Assembly: GCA_934394665.1 (NCBI GenBank)
Contig: CAKRRS010000060.1
Location: 1-16,772, forward strand
Length of the DNA stretch: 16,772 nucleotides
Direction of reading: 5' to 3'
Source of the DNA: an uncultured Acetatifactor sp.
Lineage (GTDB): Bacteria > Bacillota > Clostridia > Lachnospirales > Lachnospiraceae
Positions 1-7,398 of this stretch are shown here, piece after piece. The translations under genes and the position numbers were made by a program. The notes beneath the pieces were generated by a model. The model was not told the DNA's origin, searched no databases, and saw nothing but the letters and a program-made list of their open reading frames with translations. Within the stretch, counting starts at the first letter, position 1; every line of letters begins with the position of its first letter.

Positions 1-9
1 TTTGTCGGA

Positions 10-158
10 GAGTGTTGATATTCCCTTAAGAAGTGGTCAGGATTCAGGGAGGAGCGAACACGATGTTCGCGACAGCCGATTCGCGCCATGGATGGCGCGT
101 GTAGGCGACCCGTCCCTCTACCATATATGATATCCACTTCTTTAGGGAATTCACACTC
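10..158. repeat. Long imperfect inverted repeat enclosing two perfect hairpins (MITE-like element or structured RNA)
   Basis: The outer arms are 10-36 and 134-158. The core of 17 pairs (20-36 with 134-150) has one mismatch, and pairing continues outward with single bulges at 15 and 19 to GAGTGT (10-15) and ACACTC (153-158). Inside are a perfect 7-bp hairpin with loop CGA (54-60 with 64-70) and a perfect 8-bp hairpin with loop GG (82-89 with 92-99); GGGA at 47-50 can pair with TCCC at 113-116 to close a two-hairpin junction. The heptamer TCGGAGA occurs at 5-11 and at 157-163, right at the ends of the repeat, which could be a target-site duplication. No credible coding sequence is present. It may be a non-autonomous mobile element, a non-coding RNA, or both; sequence alone cannot decide. 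Confidence 0.6.
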
Positions 159-167
159 GGAGACGTT

Positions 168-214
168 ACAGCTGCCAGAAGGCATTCTGTCCGTTCCGGG
201 AGTCCGTCCCTTTT
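168..214 (+). other. Two small hairpins followed by a T-run; possible weak terminator
   Basis: ACAG-c-TGCC (168-176) pairs with GGCA-tt-CTGT (181-190) around an AGAA loop. A second short stem, GGGA (198-201) with TCCC (207-210), is followed directly by TTTT at 211-214. The second stem is only four pairs, so termination would be weak. It could be the 3' end of an RNA that includes the preceding inverted repeat, or of a gene left of the window. From about 215 to 277 I see nothing further. Confidence 0.3.
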
Positions 215-277
215 GCTTAATTAACTTGCTATTTACCTCACAGAAAAATGAAAAAGCTGTCCAGTTCTGCGGATTTG

Positions 278-306
278 TTGTATACTTGCCTTGAATGTAT
301 TAAAAT
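278..306 (+). promoter_or_regulatory. Predicted sigma-A promoter for the helicase-nuclease gene
   Basis: A -35 TTGTAT (278-283) lies 17 bases before a -10 TAAAAT (301-306), predicting transcription from about 313 and a leader of roughly 57-105 bases depending on the start codon used. The -10 matches consensus at five of six positions; the -35 is weaker. Confidence 0.45.
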
Positions 307-369
307 AGTGGCACAGCTTATTTTTTTCAGAAGCAAAAAGTTCTCTGGATGGTATGTTCAAAAAATTAG

Positions 370-3300
370 ATGGACATAGGGAGCACTACAGGACAGGAAA
401 ATGATGTGGGGGAAATGATGAACGCAGTAGCAAGAGATATTTTTCGTGCGATTCATGAGGGAAAATGGTTAAGTATAGAATATCGTAACAAAGAAAATGA
501 GATCACCAGATACTGGATCGGCATCCGGGATCTGGATGCCTGTAAGCGGACATTGAAGGTGGATGGACTGCATCTGGGCCAATATCAACTGAAAACATTC
601 GATTACCCTATTAAAATAGATTCGATTCTTTCCTCAGAAGTCGTAGAGGGCTCGTATTGTGATGTCAATCCATCCCTGATCAGAGACATTTACCTCAATC
701 CATATAAATACAATGACCTGTTTGATAACACTGCGAATCTGAAAATACTGAATTACCTGGAAATGTGCAATCGCATGGATACCACCCCTTATAAAAAAGA
801 TTTTGCACTAGTGCGTTATCTGGACCGGGAAAAAATACAGGGAGAAACGTATCCATTATCGCCGGAACAGTTTCAGATGATCGTGAAGAATTTTCAATAT
901 CATACAGAACAGAAGGAAACTGCCACGGGGGTATTAAAACTGCAGCAGCTGGCGATGAATGTCCTCAGCGTATATACACCGAAGGGACTTTATGTGCTAG
1001 CATACCGTAAGCTGAATCTGGATGTGAAGAGCCGTGTTTTGCGCCCGGAGGATGATATCACGATCTGCACGGAATTTACGCTGGACGGAACCAGGCAGAG
1101 CGTGAGACGGTTCCTGGATGCGGACGATTATGAACTCTTGCAGAAGTTCGAACAAAATCAGGAGAAGATCAAAGACTGCATCGGCAGAAAAAAGTATACT
1201 GTGGATGACATGCCTTACATCATAGGCCTGGGAATGGATATCGCACTGGATCTGCATTCGGAATATGCTTCCATTATGAAACGGTTCCGCACAGAGGAAA
1301 AAGAAGAGATTCCCGTGCCGATCCGGGCTTTTTTCGGGGACCTGCTGGAGCGACCGAAGGGAAAACCGCTGCCGATTGCGTTAATCAATAAAAATATCAA
1401 CATGGATCAGCTGCTCGCAATCAATAATGCGATGATCTATTCGGTGGCTTATATTCAGGGACCTCCGGGAACGGGCAAGACGAATACGATCATTAACACC
1501 ATCACAACCGCTTTTTTTAATGAAAAAACGGTCTTGTTTGCGTCTTATAATAATCATCCGATCAACGGCGTATATGAAAAACTGTCACAGATGCGATATC
1601 GGGGCAGAACAATTCCCTTTCCTATTTTACGGCTTGGAAATTATGAGAAAGTAAAAGAAGCCGTGCAGACCATCAGAAGACTGTACCGGGAGGTGGAGAA
1701 GGTTCAGATATTTGAAGGAACCCTGGAACGCAACAAAGATGACAGAAAGCGGAGAGCGAGAAAACTGTCGGCACTTTTGGAAAGCTATGAGGAGATGCTG
1801 GATCTGAAGGAACGCGAAGAAACCATTGACCGCCTGCTTGATTACGAAAAAAAGAATGCCGGATCCATGCAGATGCTGTCTTTCCAGGCAGATCTGAACG
1901 GAAGACAACGCAACAAAATCCGAAGCCGCCTGGAACGGAGAAGAGACATCACGGAAGAGGAAGCAATTGCGCTCTTGGATCAGGATACCGAGGAGCTTTT
2001 GAAATATTTGTACTATACCTCCGCAAAATATATTCGCAGATTGGGCGACGAAGAACACAAAGATCTGAAAGCCATCGTGGAAACGAAGGATGCGGATATG
2101 GCAGCGGAGGCATTCAGCAAGTATTTGGGAGAAAAGAAGAATATTATAAAGCTGCAGAAAATATTTCCGATCATTGCAACAACCTGTATTTCCGCGCATC
2201 GTCTGGGAAATCCGGAGCCGATGTTCGACATGACGATCATGGATGAAGCAAGCCAGTGCAACAATGCGGTATCCCTGGTACCCATCCTCCGCGGAAAGAG
2301 TCTGATGTTAGTGGGAGATCCCCAACAATTGAATCCTGTGATTCTGCTGGATCCTCTGGTAAATGACAAGCTGAAAAAGAAATATGGGGTGGCAGACGAG
2401 TACGACTATTGCAAAAATTCGATCTATAAGACCTTTTTGACCTGCGATGCGGTCAGCGACGAGATTTTGCTGCACAATCATTATCGTTGTAATCCTGCCA
2501 TCATTGGCTTTAATAATAAAAAGTATTACAATTCCCAACTGCACGTCCTCTCTCAGAGCAAGGAACAGCAACCGTTGCTTTATGCGGATATGCCGGATAC
2601 CCATACGGATTATAAAAACACGGCGCCGGAGGAAGCACGGGCAATCGCGCAGTATGCGGCGCAGAACAAGGATAAGAGCATTGGCGTGATTACGCCGTTT
2701 GTGAATCAGAAAAACCTGATCGAAGAGGAATTGAAAAAAGAAGGAATTGAGAATGTGGTATGTGGTACCGTGCATGCTTTTCAGGGAGATGAGAAGGATG
2801 TGGTACTATTTTCCACGGCAATCACGGACCAAACGCAGTCGGGAACCTATGAATGGCTGAAAAATAATAAAGAACTGATCAATGTAGCAACATCCAGAGC
2901 CAAGGACAAACTGATTGTTCTGTCCAGCAGGAAAAATCTGGAAAGACTGCATAAAGAAGATGATGAGGATGATCTGTATGAATTGGTGCAGTATGTACAG
3001 ACAAACGGGCAGAGTGTGGTGACACCCAAACCGGCGATTTCGAGAGCCCTGGGGGTGAAGCCGTTCAGCAGTGCAACGGAGGAAGCTTTTTTACAGAATT
3101 TGAATCATGCCCTGGAGAATATCTGGATGACGCAGAGCCGTTACACGATTCACAAGGAAGTGGCGATTTCCCATGTGTTCTGGGAAAATGAGGAGTGGAA
3201 TGATCTGTTTTACAAAGGCAGATTTGATTTCGTGGTTTATGAAAAACAAGGGCAGGAAGAGATTCCGATGCTTGCCATTGAATTGGACGGAAAAGAACAT

Positions 3301-3453
3301 TTCAGTGATGAGATTGTAAAAGAACGTGACCGTAAGAAAAATGAGATTTGCAGAGCACATAACCTGCAGATCATCCGGGTGGAAAATTCTTATGCCAGAA
3401 GATACAATCACATCAAAGAAATCCTGATCAATTATTTCTCGGTAAAACATTAA
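370..3453 (+). CDS. WYL-like / Upf1-type SF1 helicase / PD-(D/E)XK nuclease fusion
   Basis: Predicted cytoplasmic ATP-dependent helicase joined to an endonuclease. Residues about 24-100 resemble a WYL-type small beta-barrel. The SF1 core has a Q-motif glutamine (Q347), Walker A GPPGTGKT (364-371), Walker B DEASQ (625-629), GDPQQL (649-654), HYRCNP (704-709), motif V around HAFQGDEKD (802-810) and motif VI TSRAK (841-845). The roughly 250-residue gap between Walker A and B is charged and helical, like the stalk insertions of Upf1-like helicases. The C-terminus (about 910-1027) has FDFVV (D953), IELDG (E971, D973) and RDRKK (986-990), as in DUF2726/Vsr-like nuclease domains. All catalytic motifs seen are intact. 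The start is uncertain: ATG 370 has no clear ribosome site, while ATG 418 (residue 17) has GGGGG five bases upstream. Defence or repair roles are both possible; no partner gene is adjacent. Confidence 0.85.
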   Translation: MDIGSTTGQENDVGEMMNAVARDIFRAIHEGKWLSIEYRNKENEITRYWIGIRDLDACKRTLKVDGLHLGQYQLKTFDYPIKIDSILSSEVVEGSYCDVNPSLIRDIYLNPYKYNDLFDNTANLKILNYLEMCNRMDTTPYKKDFALVRYLDREKIQGETYPLSPEQFQMIVKNFQYHTEQKETATGVLKLQQLAMNVLSVYTPKGLYVLAYRKLNLDVKSRVLRPEDDITICTEFTLDGTRQSVRRFLDADDYELLQKFEQNQEKIKDCIGRKKYTVDDMPYIIGLGMDIALDLHSEYASIMKRFRTEEKEEIPVPIRAFFGDLLERPKGKPLPIALINKNINMDQLLAINNAMIYSVAYIQGPPGTGKTNTIINTITTAFFNEKTVLFASYNNHPINGVYEKLSQMRYRGRTIPFPILRLGNYEKVKEAVQTIRRLYREVEKVQIFEGTLERNKDDRKRRARKLSALLESYEEMLDLKEREETIDRLLDYEKKNAGSMQMLSFQADLNGRQRNKIRSRLERRRDITEEEAIALLDQDTEELLKYLYYTSAKYIRRLGDEEHKDLKAIVETKDADMAAEAFSKYLGEKKNIIKLQKIFPIIATTCISAHRLGNPEPMFDMTIMDEASQCNNAVSLVPILRGKSLMLVGDPQQLNPVILLDPLVNDKLKKKYGVADEYDYCKNSIYKTFLTCDAVSDEILLHNHYRCNPAIIGFNNKKYYNSQLHVLSQSKEQQPLLYADMPDTHTDYKNTAPEEARAIAQYAAQNKDKSIGVITPFVNQKNLIEEELKKEGIENVVCGTVHAFQGDEKDVVLFSTAITDQTQSGTYEWLKNNKELINVATSRAKDKLIVLSSRKNLERLHKEDDEDDLYELVQYVQTNGQSVVTPKPAISRALGVKPFSSATEEAFLQNLNHALENIWMTQSRYTIHKEVAISHVFWENEEWNDLFYKGRFDFVVYEKQGQEEIPMLAIELDGKEHFSDEIVKERDRKKNEICRAHNLQIIRVENSYARRYNHIKEILINYFSVKH

Positions 3454-3511
3454 GCCATCGAGAGAAAAAGCCGGCAGGCATATCGATCAGAAATACAAAG
3501 GAAAACGGATT

Positions 3512-3900
3512 ATGGCGAAGGAACGGAATCTGACGATCGGCGGCATCACTGCCGGTATTTGGGCATTTGCCCTGCCCCTGATGCTGGGGAATGTGATGCA
3601 GCAATTTTATAAATCTGGTGGATACCTTGGTGGTAGGCAGGTATATCGGTGATAATGCCCTGGCGGCGGTGGGGGCTTCTTATACGTTGATGACTTTTCT
3701 GACTTCCGTGATCATCGGAATGTGTCTGGGAAGCGGTGCCTATCTGTCCATGGCGTATGGCAGACGTGACGATGAGACTATCCGCGGTGGGCTGTTCCAA
3801 TCCTTTGCCCTGATTGGGAGCCTGACAGTACTGATTATGGTAATTTTCTATCTGGTGTTGGATCCGGTGATCCGCCTGATGCAGGTGCCGGAAGAATCAA
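3512..3900 (+). pseudogene. MATE transporter remnant, frameshifted and 3'-truncated
   Basis: An ATG at 3512 with an AAAGGA ribosome site (3497-3502) begins a typical MATE N-terminus (LPLMLGNVMQQFY). After codon 33 the frame is lost by one extra A in the run at 3611-3613; skipping it restores NLVDTLVVGRYIGDNALAAVG and about 95 further residues of good MATE sequence through PEES near 3899. There the resemblance stops, and the reading frame continues only as the antisense of the convergent cyclase gene. About 130 of the usual 440-450 residues remain, so at most four membrane helices survive. The frameshift alone could be a sequencing error, but the missing 3' two thirds could not. It is not a copy of the intact MATE gene at 7399: the sequences are only distantly similar. 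Confidence 0.85.
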
Positions 3901-3901
3901 G

Positions 3902-5587
3902 TTATCTTACAGTGTCCGTGCCCGGCTTCATTTTCCGTTTTGCCTCATACATTTTTTCATCTGCTTCCCTGACGACATCGTCCATAGAATGCATCATGTT
4001 ATGTGCCAGTACGGAATACCCCATGGCTACAGTGACAGGGTACTCGGTTCCGTCCGGAAGCACCAGACTTCCCAATGCTTTTTCAAACTGCTTCTGCAGT
4101 GCAAGGAATTCTTTTTCGGAATCCGAAGCTGTTGACAGAAATACAAATTCATCTCCGCCGATGCGATAACATTTTCCGAGAGGTCCCAGGCATTCCTTCA
4201 GAGTATCTGCCACCCGGCAGATCATTTCGTCGCCTTTTTGATGACCGAAGGTGTCGTTCACATATTTCAGACTGTTCACATCGTACAACGCAAGCAATAC
4301 GTGGAAATTATGGGAAGCGTCCAGCTTTTTCAACTCTTCCATATAGGAAGTGCGGTTCAGCAGATCGGTCAGACCGTCATGGTAAGCCAGCCGGCTGAGC
4401 AGCTGGGTACGGACGCCTTCCTGATAATTCCGAAGCAAGCGTAAAGTAACCTGAATGGCTTCCATTATCAAAAACATAAGGACGCCAATGCGGGTGAAAA
4501 AGCTGGTCTCCGGAGCACTGCCGAACCATAACAGAAGCATATCCAATGCCACGGCAAAGCAGAGACACAAAATGCCGATGTTATGATAAAAATTGTTCTT
4601 CAGATACCGGTGGCAATCCCGGCAAAAGCCTTTGATAATAGCGTAAATCGCAACGGCAATGGAAATCCCGTAGGTAATATGTGTCAGCGTCAGGCTCTCG
4701 TGATAATCTTTGATTCCCAACAGATTCAGACAAAAGCATAAAGTAAAGTCTATCGCACCCAGCAGACAGGTGCCCTGTACCATGATCGTGGAATATTCCG
4801 CATACATCTTCCCAAGATACAGAAACAATGGAATGGTAATCAAAGCCATGGACAGTTCGGCAATCGTATGATAGATATGTCCGTTCCCCAAAACCAGCTG
4901 CAGCATACGGTTATCGGTCAGCATGAAGATACCGACCATCAGTGCGAAGAGTCCCAGATACAACATTTCACTGCCGATGATGCGTTTCTTGCGTAACGGC
5001 AGATAAAACAGAATGAAAGCAACGCCCAGACTGGCGATCAGAAAGCTGATGGCAAATCCGGGAGCTTTGTCACGGATCCTGCTATCCAGAATATCTGCAC
5101 TCCGGCCGAGGTACATGTGAGAAATCTTTCCGCTTCCATCCTTGTAAGGATTATTGATCCGCAAAGTGAGCACACTGCCGGAATCTTCCCGAGAGATGGG
5201 AACCGAGGCATAGGAGGCACCCGGAGTGGCTCCGAAAAAAGCACCTTCCGGCTGCATAGTCTCATAGACAGTGCGCCCGTCGATCAGAACGGAGACATTT
5301 GTACTTTTGTAGAAAAAGTAAAGTTTCCTGTCCTGGGAAAGCGTGGGAATCTCTTTGGAAACGATGGTAAGACCGCTGATATGGGAAAAATCGGCAGGCG
5401 TACCGTCTTCCGCGACCCATCCTTGTGAAAAGTCGATGTAATCGGAACCGAAAGTCTCTCTGTTCTGCCTGGGAAGACAGTAAAACAGGATGGTAAAAAA
5501 TGCAACGCCAAGCATCAGGTAAAAAAGGATTCTGGTAAAGACGTATGAAATTTTATGTTTCTTTGAAACTGTTGATTTTGTATTCAT
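3902..5587 (-). CDS. Membrane-bound diguanylate cyclase (7TM-type sensor with GGDEF domain)
   Basis: Predicted to make cyclic di-GMP from two GTP at the inner face of the membrane in response to an external signal. From the ATG at 5587 (561 residues): a first membrane helix at 14-38, an extracytoplasmic beta-rich region at about 45-172, seven further helices at about 178-384, and a GGDEF domain at about 395-552. This order resembles 7TMR-DISM receptors. The catalytic motif GGDEF (477-481), metal-binding D436 and the K441/N444/D445 GTP-site residues are present. The RxxD inhibitory site expected five residues before GGDEF is absent (GPLG), so product inhibition through it is unlikely. The frame is open 30 codons further upstream (to 5677), but those codons look non-coding and would lie across the promoter. 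The gene converges on the MATE remnant, with no terminator visible between. Confidence 0.88.
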   Translation of the reverse strand: MNTKSTVSKKHKISYVFTRILFYLMLGVAFFTILFYCLPRQNRETFGSDYIDFSQGWVAEDGTPADFSHISGLTIVSKEIPTLSQDRKLYFFYKSTNVSVLIDGRTVYETMQPEGAFFGATPGASYASVPISREDSGSVLTLRINNPYKDGSGKISHMYLGRSADILDSRIRDKAPGFAISFLIASLGVAFILFYLPLRKKRIIGSEMLYLGLFALMVGIFMLTDNRMLQLVLGNGHIYHTIAELSMALITIPLFLYLGKMYAEYSTIMVQGTCLLGAIDFTLCFCLNLLGIKDYHESLTLTHITYGISIAVAIYAIIKGFCRDCHRYLKNNFYHNIGILCLCFAVALDMLLLWFGSAPETSFFTRIGVLMFLIMEAIQVTLRLLRNYQEGVRTQLLSRLAYHDGLTDLLNRTSYMEELKKLDASHNFHVLLALYDVNSLKYVNDTFGHQKGDEMICRVADTLKECLGPLGKCYRIGGDEFVFLSTASDSEKEFLALQKQFEKALGSLVLPDGTEYPVTVAMGYSVLAHNMMHSMDDVVREADEKMYEAKRKMKPGTDTVR

Positions 5588-5593
5588 AGCCCT

Positions 5594-5623
5594 ATTATAG
5601 TAAGAAAGTTCTATAAAAGTCAA
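5594..5623 (-). promoter_or_regulatory. Near-consensus sigma-A promoter of the cyclase gene
   Basis: Read on the minus strand, TTGACT (5623-5618) and a perfect TATAAT (5599-5594) are separated by 18 bases. Only six bases (AGGGCT) separate the -10 from the ATG at 5587, so the predicted transcription start falls on or next to the start codon. The mRNA would be leaderless, and AGGG would not be transcribed as a ribosome site. Confidence 0.75.
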
Positions 5624-5671
5624 TGTACGCATGAGACAAACAAAAGAATTTATTGGAAAGACAAAAAGTTG

Positions 5672-5700
5672 TTGCACGACGAAGAAATGTGTGCTATGGT
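5672..5700 (+). promoter_or_regulatory. Predicted sigma-A promoter of the glycine riboswitch transcript
   Basis: TTGCAC (5672-5677), a 17-base spacer, and TATGGT (5695-5700) preceded by TGC, which resembles an extended -10. The predicted start is near 5707, immediately before a small hairpin (TTGTCGC 5708-5714 with GCGATAA 5721-5727, including one G-U pair) that would cap the RNA's 5' end. It is divergent from the cyclase promoter, with about 48 bases between the two -35 elements. Confidence 0.55.
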
Positions 5701-5734
5701 ATCAGTGTTGTCGCGTTAATGCGATAAAGATTTA

Positions 5735-5836
5735 CTCTGGAGAGTCCTTCCACGGGAAACGTTTGCTGATTCTCGTATAGAAGGCGCCGAAGGTGTACGG
5801 CAGATTACTGCTAATCTCTCAGGCAAAAGGACAGAG
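5735..5836 (+). promoter_or_regulatory. Glycine riboswitch, single aptamer
   Basis: The aptamer shows the glycine-class conserved blocks: CTCTGGAGAG at 5735-5744, GCGCCGAAGGTG at 5784-5795, and CTCTCAGGCAAAAGGACAGAG within 5816-5836. P1 forms from CTCTG (5735-5739) and CAGAG (5832-5836). Most glycine riboswitches carry two aptamers in tandem; neither flank here holds a second copy. A hairpin AGCAT (5835-5839) / ATGCT (5844-5848) begins inside the 3' strand of P1 and could compete with it. The gene controlled is the adjacent alanine/glycine:cation symporter. No run of Ts follows any hairpin before the gene, so control of translation is more likely than termination. Confidence 0.92.
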
Positions 5837-5921
5837 CATCTATATGCTTATTCCCATTCTCTTCGGAAGAAATCAATCTACTATAGGAAACGTCATAAAA
5901 AGTGACGGGAGAAGAGGGAAT

Positions 5922-7334
5922 ATGTTAGACATGATTAGTAACTTTCTGACCACGGTGGATGATTTCGTCTGGGGCTTACCCCTGATCATCCTGATTCTGG
6001 CAACCGGTATTTTTCTTACCACCAGACTTCGATTTCTTCAGATCACGAAACTACCCCATGCAATCAAACACTTAATTGCCAATGAGAAGACAGGCGAAGA
6101 CGGTGAAGTATCCAGCTTTGCGGCACTTTGTACTGCTTTGTCCGCTACGATCGGAACCGGAAATATCGTCGGTGTGGCAACGGCTATTGTAGCAGGCGGT
6201 CCCGGTGCTTTGTTCTGGATGTGGATCGCTGCGCTGGTAGGTACGGCTACGAAGTATTCCGAATGCCTGCTGGCGGTGAAATATCGTGTGGTAGCAGAGG
6301 ACGGACACATCATCGGTGGACCCTTCTACTATATCGAGAACGGTATGGGCAAGAACTGGAAATGGCTGGCGAAAATCTTCGCTTTTATGGGCGTATGCGT
6401 GGGATTGTTCGGTATCGGAACCTTTACCCAGATCAACGGTATCACCAGTGCGGTACATAATTTCTTCGATGCGAATAATGCACATACAGTGCATTTGTTC
6501 GGTATGGAATATTCCTGGAGCGTTGTAATCTCCGGTATTCTTTTGACCATCTGTGTGGCATTGGTTGTCATCGGCGGTCTGAAGCGTATCTCTACAGTAG
6601 CACAGGTCGTGGTTCCTTTTATGGCAGTTACTTATGTGGTATCCTGTCTGCTGGTGCTGATCTTTAACGTAACCGCAATTCCTTCCGCTATCGTGACCAT
6701 CGTACAGAGTGCGTTTGGTATGCGGGCTGTGGCAGGAGGCGCTTTGGGTGCCGTGATCATGGCAATGCAGAAAGGTATTGCGAGAGGTATCTTCTCGAAT
6801 GAAGCCGGTATTGGCAGTGCGCCGATTGCAGCAGCTGCAGCACAGACCGATTCCCCTGTAAAACAGGGACTGATCTCTATGATGGGTACGATCATTGATA
6901 CCCTGATCATCTGTACCATGACCGGTCTTACTATCGTTATCACGGACTCCTGGAATGTGGGACTGGATGGTGTAGATGTTACGACCAGAGCGTTCCAGGT
7001 GGGTCTTCCTTTTAATAACACGATTGCGTCCTTCATCCTGATGGTATGTCTGGTATTCTTCGCATTTACGACGATCCTGGGCTGGGACTATTACAGTGAG
7101 AGATGTCTGGAGTACCTGATCGGTCAGAAACCGAAGGCAATCAAGGCATATCGCTGGCTGTACATTGCCTGCGTATTTATCGGACCTTACATGACGGTCA
7201 AGGCAGTATGGACCATTGCGGACATCTTCAACGGTCTGATGGCGATTCCCAATCTGATTGCCCTGCTGGCACTGAATGGTGTGGTTGTGGCAGAAACCAA
7301 GAAATACCTTGACAACGCTAAGAAAAAGTTTTAA
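5922..7334 (+). CDS. Alanine/glycine:cation symporter (AGCS family)
   Basis: Sodium- or proton-coupled uptake of glycine or alanine across the cytoplasmic membrane. The 470-residue product is the usual family length, with about ten or eleven hydrophobic segments. It opens with the family-typical MLDMISNF, has the LSATIGTGNIVGVATAI signature (73-89) followed by GGPGALFWMW (92-101), and GGPFYYIENG (132-141). The ATG at 5922 is chosen because it is preceded by GGGAGAAGAGGG (5907-5918) and matches the family N-terminus; the frame is open further upstream to 5793, but that extension is the riboswitch itself. The glycine aptamer upstream supports glycine as a physiological substrate. The specific gene symbol within the family cannot be assigned from sequence alone. 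Confidence 0.95.
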   Translation: MLDMISNFLTTVDDFVWGLPLIILILATGIFLTTRLRFLQITKLPHAIKHLIANEKTGEDGEVSSFAALCTALSATIGTGNIVGVATAIVAGGPGALFWMWIAALVGTATKYSECLLAVKYRVVAEDGHIIGGPFYYIENGMGKNWKWLAKIFAFMGVCVGLFGIGTFTQINGITSAVHNFFDANNAHTVHLFGMEYSWSVVISGILLTICVALVVIGGLKRISTVAQVVVPFMAVTYVVSCLLVLIFNVTAIPSAIVTIVQSAFGMRAVAGGALGAVIMAMQKGIARGIFSNEAGIGSAPIAAAAAQTDSPVKQGLISMMGTIIDTLIICTMTGLTIVITDSWNVGLDGVDVTTRAFQVGLPFNNTIASFILMVCLVFFAFTTILGWDYYSERCLEYLIGQKPKAIKAYRWLYIACVFIGPYMTVKAVWTIADIFNGLMAIPNLIALLALNGVVVAETKKYLDNAKKKF

Positions 7335-7352
7335 AAAAGTTCTGTAGCCCTA

Positions 7353-7383
7353 TTGCGTCCGGAAATATTTTCCGGTCGATATA
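7353..7383 (+). promoter_or_regulatory. Palindrome inside a possible long-spacer promoter before the MATE gene
   Basis: CCGGAAA (7359-7365) and TTTCCGG (7369-7375) form a perfect 7-bp dyad with a three-base centre. It is not followed by Ts, so it is not an obvious terminator. It lies between TTGCGT (7353-7358) and GATATA (7378-7383), 19 bases apart, the arrangement of MerR-type regulated promoters. The predicted start (about 7390) would leave almost no leader before the ribosome site at 7389-7393, which weakens the idea. The palindrome is certain; the promoter is tentative. Confidence 0.3.
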
Positions 7384-7398
7384 GAAGTGAGGAACAAT

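Noticed and set aside
88..294. Open frame of 68 codons in the left intergenic region
   Set aside because: It begins inside a perfect hairpin of the palindromic element, has no ribosome site, and its composition does not look like a protein.
5588..5677. N-terminal extension of the cyclase by 30 codons
   Set aside because: It covers the near-consensus promoter and has no ribosome site or membrane-protein logic.
5793..5921. N-terminal extension of the symporter by 43 codons
   Set aside because: The extension would translate the glycine aptamer; the start at 5922 has a ribosome site and the family-typical N-terminus.
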